Shown: one piece after another, positions 57,759 through 64,000 of the stretch
Layout: each line of letters opens with the position of its first letter
Position numbering within the stretch: the first letter of the stretch is position 1
Source: Romboutsia_E sp900604535
GTDB lineage: Bacteria > Bacillota > Clostridia > Peptostreptococcales > Peptostreptococcaceae
Assembly: GCF_900604535.1 (NCBI RefSeq)
Contig: NZ_UWOT01000004.1
Location: forward strand, 1 to 64,000
Direction: 5' to 3'
DNA: 64,000 bases
The notes under the pieces: generated by a model
What the model saw: only the letters and a program-made list of their open reading frames with translations
The model's database searches: none
What the model was told of the DNA's origin: nothing
Made by a program: the position numbers and the translations under genes

Positions 57759-59541
57759 ACTCTTCTATGTTAACTTCTATGTTAAGTTCATGTAATTGCT
57801 CTTTTTCTGCTGGAGATGGAGCATTAGTCATAGGACAAACAGCACTTTGATTCTTAGGGAATGCTATAACATCTTTTATGTTAGTAGTTCCAGTAAGTAT
57901 CATTGTAAGTCTATCAAGACCAAATGCTATACCTGCATGAGGAGGAGTTCCATACTTGAATGCATCTAATAAGAATCCAAACTTCTCCCCAGATTCTTCT
58001 TCATCCATTCCAAGTGCAGCAAACATCTTTCTTTGAACATCTGGGTTGAATATTCTTACACTTCCTCCACCTACTTCGTAACCATTGATTACTATATCGT
58101 AAGCTTTAGCTCTTAAAGATGCTTTATCATCAGAGTCTAATTTATCTAAATCTTCGCCCATTGGTGATGTAAATGGGTGATGCATTGCTATGAATCTTCC
58201 AGTTTCTTCATCTTGTTCGAATAATGGGAATTCAGTTACCCATAACATTTTGTATTCATCATTATTTAATAAATCTAATCTTCTAGCTACTTCTAGTCTA
58301 ACTTGACCTAGAGCATCGAATACTACGCTATTTTTATCAGCAACGAATAATAATAAGTCGCCTTCTTTAGCATTCATTCTATCAAGTATTGAAGTTAATT
58401 CTTCTTCTGAGAAGAATTTAGCTATTGGAGAAGTAACTTCTCTGTTAGCTCCAACTTTCATCCAAGCAAGTCCTTTTGCTTTGTAAGTCTTAGCATGGTC
58501 TTCTAATTTACCTATTTGCTTCTTAGAGAACTCTTCTGCCTTACCTTCAACATTTATACCTCTAACACTGAATCCTGGCTTTGTAGCGTTAGCAAATACC
58601 CCAAATCCACAGTTTTCAACTAAGTCAGATATATTAGTTAATTCATATCCAAATCTAGTATCTGGCTTGTCAGATCCGTATCTTTCCATAGCTTCTGCAT
58701 AAGTCATTACTGGAAGTGGTAACTGTACATCTACATTTACTATTTCTTTGAATAATACTTGTACCATTTTTTCCATTATAGCCATAACATCTTCTTGCTC
58801 AACAAAACTCATTTCACAGTCTATTTGAGTGAATTCAGGTTGTCTATCAGCTCTTAAGTCTTCATCTCTGAAACACTTAACTATTTGGAAGTATCTATCC
58901 ATACCACTTACCATTAATAATTGTTTGAATAATTGTGGTGATTGTGGTAATGCGTAGAATTTACCTGGGTTAACTCTACTTGGTACTAAGTAGTCTCTAG
59001 CTCCTTCTGGAGTTGGCTTTATTAAGAAAGGAGTTTCTATTTCAAAGAAGTTATTTGAACTTAAGTAATTTCTAACTATGTTAGCTATTTTACTTCTAGT
59101 CATTAACTTTTGTTGCATAGATGGCTTTCTTAAGTCTAAGTATCTATATTTTAATCTTAATTCTTCAGAAACATTGTCGTCATCTTTTATGTAGATTGGA
59201 GGAGTTTCTGATTTGTTAAGTACTTTTAAGCTTGTTGCAACTATTTCTATATCTCCAGTTGGTAAGTTAGGGTTCTTTGAAGATCTTTCACTTACTTTTC
59301 CTGTTACTGCTATTACATATTCTGATCCTAGTTTTTCTGCTTTTGAAAATGCCTCAGCGTTAACATCTGTATCGAATATTATTTGGCATAATCCACTTCT
59401 GTCTCTTAGGTCTACGAATACTAGTCCACCTAAGTTTCTTTTCTTTTGTACCCATCCCATAAGTACAACTTCTTCACCTATGTTTGTGGCTCTTAAATCT
59501 CCACAATAGTGAGTTCTCTTTAATCCGTTTAAAGTCTCCAT
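57757..59541 (-). CDS. aspS: Aspartyl-tRNA synthetase
   Basis: 594-residue class II synthetase of bacterial type. N-terminal OB-fold anticodon domain (about 1-105), motif 2 FRDEDLRADRQPEFTQID (about 217-234), the bacterial GAD insert, and motif 3 GIAFGLDRL (about 541-549). RBS AAAGGAGG. It follows hisS by 348 bp; a palindrome copy lies in between. No T-box was found. Confidence 0.98.
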   Translation of the reverse strand: METLNGLKRTHYCGDLRATNIGEEVVLMGWVQKKRNLGGLVFVDLRDRSGLCQIIFDTDVNAEAFSKAEKLGSEYVIAVTGKVSERSSKNPNLPTGDIEIVATSLKVLNKSETPPIYIKDDDNVSEELRLKYRYLDLRKPSMQQKLMTRSKIANIVRNYLSSNNFFEIETPFLIKPTPEGARDYLVPSRVNPGKFYALPQSPQLFKQLLMVSGMDRYFQIVKCFRDEDLRADRQPEFTQIDCEMSFVEQEDVMAIMEKMVQVLFKEIVNVDVQLPLPVMTYAEAMERYGSDKPDTRFGYELTNISDLVENCGFGVFANATKPGFSVRGINVEGKAEEFSKKQIGKLEDHAKTYKAKGLAWMKVGANREVTSPIAKFFSEEELTSILDRMNAKEGDLLLFVADKNSVVFDALGQVRLEVARRLDLLNNDEYKMLWVTEFPLFEQDEETGRFIAMHHPFTSPMGEDLDKLDSDDKASLRAKAYDIVINGYEVGGGSVRIFNPDVQRKMFAALGMDEEESGEKFGFLLDAFKYGTPPHAGIAFGLDRLTMILTGTTNIKDVIAFPKNQSAVCPMTNAPSPAEKEQLHELNIEVNIEE

Positions 59542-59889
59542 GAGGCCTCCTTTAATTCTTGATATAAATGGTTTTTTAATCTTATTCAGCCGAAGGCTTG
59601 GGGGCGTGAGTCGTAACTTGACCCATGCAAGGGAAAAGCGCCTTGCGAATGGGTACTACGTTTACGACTTCACACCCCCTTCGCCAGGTACTGAACTAGA
59701 TTACAAAACCCTAAGTTATATTTTCGTATTTTGCGTCGGTAGTATTTTTGGGGTAGCTAGGGTTTAGCTAGTCTTTGTTGTACTACTTTCGTTTTTATAC
59801 TTTTTTTGTTATGTTATGTTTTGTTTTTGTTGTTATGGTTGTTATTTGTTTACTTTATTTAGTATACGGTTTATTTTCAATTTATTCAA
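59542..59889. other. Spacer between aspS and hisS
   Basis: 348 bp holding palindrome copy 7. The hisS-proximal 130 bp (59760-59889) are very G/T-rich on the plus strand. No ORF with an RBS is seen and no T-box core. A second weak pairing, AACCCTA with TAGGGTT (59717-59765), lies next to the palindrome. Confidence 0.6.
59591..59683 (-). repeat. Long tip-conserved palindrome, copy 7 (reverse orientation)
   Basis: A 93-bp GC-richer palindrome: CGAAGG/CCTTCG, GGGGG/CCCCC, GTGAGTCGTAA with complement. On the minus strand the tip is CCAT, unpaired TC, GCAAGG, an 8-nt loop, CCTTGC, ATGG. Confidence 0.85.
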
Positions 59890-61152
59890 TTATAATCTAT
59901 TTTTTAATTCTTCTACTAATTCACTTAGTTTTACTGTTGTTTGTTCTGATGTTTGCATGTTTTTAAGTGTTGCACTATCGTTTGCTAGTTCATCGTCACC
60001 TATTACTATTGTGAATCTTGAGTTTATTTTGTCTGAGTATTTAAATTGTGCTTTTACACTTCTGTCTAAGTGGTCACTATCTGCACTTATGTGGTTGTAT
60101 CTTAATTCTTTTAGTAACCTGAAACTTTTAGTTTTTGCTTCGTCTCCTATTGTTACTATGTATATGTCTGTAGATTGTGGGTTTTCTATTTCTATGTTGT
60201 TGTTTTCCATAGTAAGTAGTAGTCTTTCAACCCCTAATCCAAATCCTATTCCACTTGTTCCTTTTGGTCCACCTATTTGCTCTACTAGTCCGTCGTATCT
60301 TCCTCCACCGCAAACTGTACTTTGAGATCCGATATCGTTAGATATTATTTCAAATGCAGTTTTCTTGTAGTAATCAAGTCCTCTAACTATAGTTTTATCA
60401 AGTACAAAGTTTACATCCATTTCTGTTAAGTAAGTTTGTAATTTTCCAAAGTGATCTTTACAATCTTCACATAAATGATCAACCATGAAAGGTACATCTT
60501 GTAAGTTTTCTTTACAAGTTGGGTTCTTACAATCTATAACTCTCATTGGGTTTTTGTCTTTTCTTTCTAAACAAGTAGCACATAATACATCTGATTTTGC
60601 ATCTAAGTATGATTTTAATAATTCATTGTATTTTGCTCTACATGTTGGACATCCAACAGAATTTATACTTACTGCTAAGTCCTTAAGTCCAACTTCATTG
60701 AAGAACTGTATAGCAAGTGCTATTACTTCTGCATCTAAAGATGGATTGTCACTTCCTATTGCTTCAACTCCGAATTGGTGGAATTGTCTTTGTCTACCAG
60801 CTTGTGGTCTTTCATATCTAAAACATGGTGTTATATAGAATAACTTTGTTGGTTGAGCATCTGAGTATAATTTATTTTCTATAAATGCTCTTATAACACC
60901 TGCTGTTCCTTCTGGCTTTAAAGTTATGTCTCTTTCACCTTTATCTGTAAATGAGTACATCTCTTTTTGAACTATGTCAGTAGTGTCTCCAACACTTCTT
61001 TTGAATAATTCTGTATGCTCGAATATAGGAGTTCTCATTTCTTCATATCCGTATAATCCACATATTTCTCTAAATTTATTTTCTACATAATTCCACTTGT
61101 ATGATTCTTTTGGAGTTATGTCCTTAGTCCCTCTAGGTGCTTTAGTTAGCAT
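59890..61152 (-). CDS. hisS: Histidyl-tRNA synthetase
   Basis: 420-residue class II synthetase. Motif 2 CFRYERPQAGRQRQFHQFG (about 110-128), the histidine signature LDYYKKTAFE (about 260-269), motif 3 GFGLGVERL, and the C-terminal anticodon domain. An insert in the middle carries four cysteines in CPTCR and CATC. It overlaps hemZ by 11 nt and is in the relA-aspS housekeeping cluster. Confidence 0.98.
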   Translation of the reverse strand: MLTKAPRGTKDITPKESYKWNYVENKFREICGLYGYEEMRTPIFEHTELFKRSVGDTTDIVQKEMYSFTDKGERDITLKPEGTAGVIRAFIENKLYSDAQPTKLFYITPCFRYERPQAGRQRQFHQFGVEAIGSDNPSLDAEVIALAIQFFNEVGLKDLAVSINSVGCPTCRAKYNELLKSYLDAKSDVLCATCLERKDKNPMRVIDCKNPTCKENLQDVPFMVDHLCEDCKDHFGKLQTYLTEMDVNFVLDKTIVRGLDYYKKTAFEIISNDIGSQSTVCGGGRYDGLVEQIGGPKGTSGIGFGLGVERLLLTMENNNIEIENPQSTDIYIVTIGDEAKTKSFRLLKELRYNHISADSDHLDRSVKAQFKYSDKINSRFTIVIGDDELANDSATLKNMQTSEQTTVKLSELVEELKNRL

Positions 61153-62614
61153 TCTTGTAGACCTCCTCTTTCTTTCTATGTATCATTTCTTCTACTCTAT
61201 CTATGTATTGTTCAACGTTTTTCACGTTTTCTACTCTTTCAATTCTATCTTCATCAACATATACAAACTTTGAAATAGAACCAGCGCCTAATGCATAGTT
61301 ACTTTGTTTTTCTTCCATTATTTGCATATTGTATATGCATTCATATCCTTCTTTAGCATATCCTATGTTTTCTAAGTTACCAAGCATTTGCTTTTGACGG
61401 TACATATAGTATGGATTAAGATTCATTTCTTTTGCATATTCCATTGATAAATCAATCATCTTAACCATTTCTTCATATTGAGTAAGTACATACTCGTCCA
61501 TTTTTTCTTTTAACTTAGAGGCTCTTTTTATTGCTAAAGTATGAACAGTTAAACTTTCTGGAGATAGTTTTTTGATTTCTTCTAAAGTATTTCTTACCAT
61601 CTCAACATTTTCGCCTTCAAGACCTAGGATTAAATCCATATTTATGTTATCAAATCCTATTTTTCTAGCTAAATTAAATGCTTCTTTTATTTCTTCAACA
61701 CTATGACCACGACCTATTTTATCTAAAGTTTCTTGATTCATAGTTTGAGGGTTTATACTGATTCTAGTAACATTGTTTTTCTTTAAGCATTCTAAAATTT
61801 CTCTATTTATAGTATCCGGTCTACCAGCTTCTACTGTAAATTCTTTTATTTTACTTAAATCTAATTCTTTATATAAAGCCTTAATTAAGATATCCATTTC
61901 CTCGGCATCTAGAGTTGTAGGAGTACCTCCACCTATATATAAAGTTTCTATTTCCTTATTTGTTTCTTCTAAAAGTTTAGCAAGTCCCTTTATCTCTATT
62001 ATTAACTTTTCAAGGTAATTTTTCTTTAAATGTCCAAATTGCTTTAAAGGATTTGCAGGGAATGAACAGTAGTAACATCTTGTTGGACAAAATGGAATAC
62101 TTACGTATAAAGAAATCTTATTTTTATCTATAGGGTAAATAAACTTTCTTTCTCTTTTAGCAATACTTAAGGCTAAATCTATTTTTTCATCACTAATTAA
62201 ATAATTAGTTTTTAAATTTTCTCTTATTTCTTCATCACTTAAGTTTTTATCAAGAAGAGTGTGAACTATCTTAACAGGTCTTATACCTGTAAGTATTCCC
62301 CAAGGAACATAAGACTTAAACTTCTTCATTAAAACATTATACATGCTTCTTTTTATAGTTTCTTTAGTCACTTTTTTAACTTCTTGTTCTGATAAACCTT
62401 CTATACTTCTATGGTCTAAAGAGTCATAAATAACTTGATAATTTTCAAGATATACAGTTTTAGAAAATACTTTATCATTATAATAAACAACACTATTTTC
62501 TAAAGTCATACCTACTTGCTTATTATCAACAAAATTAAACTGAGTAGTAAATAACTTTATTAATTCAGCAACTTCATATTTAAAATCATGACCTTTTAAA
62601 ATCACATTTAACAT
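61142..62614 (-). CDS. hemZ: Radical SAM coproporphyrinogen dehydrogenase-like protein
   Basis: 490 residues. An N-terminal extension of about 160 residues, then the radical SAM core with CPTRCYYC (C-x3-C-x2-C, about 177-184), GGGTPT and SINPQT. The extension and the genomic place (between MBL and hisS) fit HemZ of clostridia and Bacillus. Family members may instead act as heme chaperones or heme-related methyl transfer proteins; exact activity is uncertain. Stop overlaps hisS start. Confidence 0.92.
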   Translation of the reverse strand: MLNVILKGHDFKYEVAELIKLFTTQFNFVDNKQVGMTLENSVVYYNDKVFSKTVYLENYQVIYDSLDHRSIEGLSEQEVKKVTKETIKRSMYNVLMKKFKSYVPWGILTGIRPVKIVHTLLDKNLSDEEIRENLKTNYLISDEKIDLALSIAKRERKFIYPIDKNKISLYVSIPFCPTRCYYCSFPANPLKQFGHLKKNYLEKLIIEIKGLAKLLEETNKEIETLYIGGGTPTTLDAEEMDILIKALYKELDLSKIKEFTVEAGRPDTINREILECLKKNNVTRISINPQTMNQETLDKIGRGHSVEEIKEAFNLARKIGFDNINMDLILGLEGENVEMVRNTLEEIKKLSPESLTVHTLAIKRASKLKEKMDEYVLTQYEEMVKMIDLSMEYAKEMNLNPYYMYRQKQMLGNLENIGYAKEGYECIYNMQIMEEKQSNYALGAGSISKFVYVDEDRIERVENVKNVEQYIDRVEEMIHRKKEEVYKNAN

Positions 62615-62664
62615 AAATACCGTCTCCTTATCTACGCCTCTTCCCCAAAACTATTCATCCTTAT

Positions 62665-62770
62665 ATCTAGGTGAGGGGCAGGGGAAATGTAAGTTTTGCA
62701 CCCATTAGCAAGACGGTTTTTGTCTTGTATGGGTCAAAACTTATATTCCCCTAGCCCCCACCGGTTAGAT
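62665..62770 (+). repeat. Long tip-conserved palindrome, copy 8
   Basis: A 106-bp palindrome between MBL gene and hemZ. Outer ATCTA/TTAGAT, GGGG/CCCC stretches and GTAAGTTTTG with complement. The tip is CCCAT, unpaired TA, GCAAGAC, a 7-nt T-rich loop, GTCTTGT, ATGGG. No T-run for the MBL gene, whose stop is 4 bp away. Family orientation is plus. Confidence 0.85.
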
Positions 62771-62773
62771 AAA

Positions 62774-63397
62774 CTAATTCATGTAAGGATTAGTAAGTTT
62801 TTCTCTTTCAATAGTTGATGTAGGCCCATGACCTGGATATATAGTAATATTTCCGTCTTGATTAGCTAGTTTATTTAGTGACTTAGTCATTTGTTTAAAG
62901 TCTCCACCATAAAAATCAGTTCTTCCGATGCTTCCTGCGAATAGTGTGTCTCCTGTAAACATATGATTTCCTACTTTTATACACATCCCACCTGGTGTAT
63001 GTCCTGGTGTATGAATAAATGTAAGTCTAAGTTCACCTACTTCTAATCTTTCCTTGTCCTTAACATATATATCCGCATCAAATTCTTGTGGTCCACATGG
63101 GAATCTAACGCTTAGATTTTTCTTTCTGTCTATTAAAAGCTCTCTTTCATTTTCATGAGCTACTATTTTTGCATTTGTTTCTGCTTTTAACTTTTTAACA
63201 TTTCCTATATGGTCTGCATGTCCATGAGTTAATACTATATATTCAACAGTAAGATTTCTTAACTTTACTGCTGCTAATATATCTACAAGACTTGCTCCTG
63301 GGTCTATTATTACACATTTTTTAGTTTTTTCATCACCTAATAAGTATGTGTTTTCACCCATAAATCTATCTTCAATTGTTTCTATTATCATATTCAA
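62774..63397 (-). CDS. Metallo-beta-lactamase fold hydrolase (glyoxalase II-like)
   Basis: 207 residues. THGHADHIG (HxHxDH, about 57-65) and further metal ligands in HTPGHTPG, FTGDTLF and YPGHG make a complete dinuclear site. Short glyoxalase II-like proteins of this kind (YcbL/YqgX type) hydrolyse thioesters or are of unknown substrate. It lies between dtd and hemZ, the conserved place in this family. Confidence 0.93.
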   Translation of the reverse strand: MNMIIETIEDRFMGENTYLLGDEKTKKCVIIDPGASLVDILAAVKLRNLTVEYIVLTHGHADHIGNVKKLKAETNAKIVAHENERELLIDRKKNLSVRFPCGPQEFDADIYVKDKERLEVGELRLTFIHTPGHTPGGMCIKVGNHMFTGDTLFAGSIGRTDFYGGDFKQMTKSLNKLANQDGNITIYPGHGPTSTIEREKLTNPYMN

Positions 63398-63405
63398 ATC
63401 GCCCC

Positions 63406-63855
63406 CTAGAAAGTTTTAGTTGAATCTAATAACATAGTTACTGGTCCATCATTAGTTAGGTCAACCATCATATGTGATCTGAACTTTCCAGTTCCCACTT
63501 TTATACCTTCAGCTCTTGCTTTAGCTACATATTCTTCATATAGCTCATTAGCAGCTTCTGGTTTCGCAGCTGTTGAGAAACTTGGTCTTCTTCCTTTTCT
63601 ACAATCGCCATATAAAGTAAATTGAGAAACTACTAGTAATTCTCCACCTATATCTTTTAAAGATAAGTTCATTTTACCTTCTTCATCTTCAAAAATTCTT
63701 AAGTTTAAAGTTTTGTCTATCATATAGTCTACATCTTTAGATGTATCTTCATGAGTTACACCTAATAATACTAATAATCCTTGACCTATTTCACCAGTTA
63801 TTTCTCCATCTACAGTTACTTTAGACGAAGTTACTTTTTGTACTACTGCTCTCAT
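63406..63855 (-). CDS. dtd: D-aminoacyl-tRNA deacylase
   Basis: 149 residues, full length. SQFTLYGD (about 78-85) and the cross-subunit Gly-cisPro-like motif in the last third (NDGPVTM) are those of DTD. It removes D-amino acids from mischarged tRNA. RBS GGAGG; 11 nt after relA. Confidence 0.97.
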   Translation of the reverse strand: MRAVVQKVTSSKVTVDGEITGEIGQGLLVLLGVTHEDTSKDVDYMIDKTLNLRIFEDEEGKMNLSLKDIGGELLVVSQFTLYGDCRKGRRPSFSTAAKPEAANELYEEYVAKARAEGIKVGTGKFRSHMMVDLTNDGPVTMLLDSTKTF

Positions 63856-63866
63856 TTAACTTCCTC

Positions 63867-64000
63867 CTAATTATGCACTCTATATACTTCCTCAACACCT
63901 GGAATTGCTTTTATCTTCTTCATTAATGCATCTAAGTCTTTTATATTATTAACTTCTATTAATAAGTTTATATTAACAACTTCATCTTTACTTTTTCTAG
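63867..64000 (-). CDS. relA: RelA/SpoT C-terminal end (partial)
   Basis: The last ~43 codons of a gene cut by the window edge. The peptide NINLLIEVNNIKDLDALMKK and PGVEEVYRVHN is the C-terminal ACT domain of the bifunctional (p)ppGpp synthetase/hydrolase. The relA-dtd order is conserved in Firmicutes. Confidence 0.85.
   Translation of the reverse strand, partial: RKSKDEVVNINLLIEVNNIKDLDALMKKIKAIPGVEEVYRVHN

Noticed and set aside
57473..61152. T-box leader before aspS or hisS
   Set aside because: No GGGTGG-type T-box core or specifier structure was found in 59542-59889, and hisS overlaps hemZ directly.

Overview
The window is AT-rich DNA from a low-GC Gram-positive anaerobe. It is most likely a member of the Peptostreptococcaceae (relatives of Clostridioides, Paeniclostridium, Paraclostridium and Romboutsia). 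The basis is the relA-dtd-MBL-hemZ-hisS-aspS order at the right edge, an AgrD that resembles clostridial autoinducer precursors, c-di-GMP-II riboswitches, rubrerythrin, strong G-rich ribosome binding sites and the rRNA sequences. I cannot resolve the genus without a search. Most genes lie on the minus strand.

Layout, left to right. 18-9081 (-) is one surface-polysaccharide operon: Wzz, BY-kinase, phosphoglycosyl transferase, a GDP-mannose/GDP-L-fucose pathway (mutase, ManC, Gmd, Fcl), a GT4 and a TagA-type transferase. 9405-12559 holds a class B sortase, an LCP ligase, a VanZ protein and two small unknown proteins. 12674-22938 is a cell-surface/c-di-GMP region: a transmembrane pseudokinase, YitT, an unknown exported protein coupled to a cellulose-synthase-like GT2, and a 1288-residue LPQTG-anchored pectinesterase behind two tandem c-di-GMP-II riboswitches, each with its own terminator. 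23082-27935 (-) is a 16S-23S-tRNA-Thr operon with no recognisable 5S. 28376-33657 holds a PdaA-like deacetylase, rubrerythrin, an SH3 protein, an anion permease and a split ThrE exporter. 33803-39005 (-) is a malate module (MaeP, MaeE, MaeR, MaeK). 39862-47401 (-) is a glucoselysine/fructoselysine-type PTS operon with its LevR-type activator and a sigma-54 promoter. 47700-50712 holds RseC, CsoR, a probably Fur-regulated DUF2325 protein and a GGDEF/HD-GYP protein. 50792-52090 is an agrBD locus with a kinase-less membrane protein. 52281-56212 holds a siroheme reductase, a methyltransferase and a LytTR regulator with a degenerate AgrB-like protein. 56369-64000 holds WecB and the housekeeping aspS-hisS-hemZ-MBL-dtd-relA block.

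The most unusual signal is non-coding. Eight intergenic spacers carry long (about 80-130 bp) imperfect palindromes. Their arms are unrelated to each other, but their tips share one design: CAT, an unpaired TN dinucleotide always on the same strand, then GCA..., a T-rich loop, ...TGC and ATG. The flanking DNA, including inside genes, shows a strong strand-specific composition skew. The sign of the skew follows the orientation of the hairpin rather than the direction of transcription. I know of no described element that matches both properties.

Connections between regions: WecB could supply UDP-ManNAc to the TagA-type enzyme; the sortase could anchor the LPQTG protein; and the GGDEF/HD-GYP enzyme could set the c-di-GMP level read by the riboswitches.
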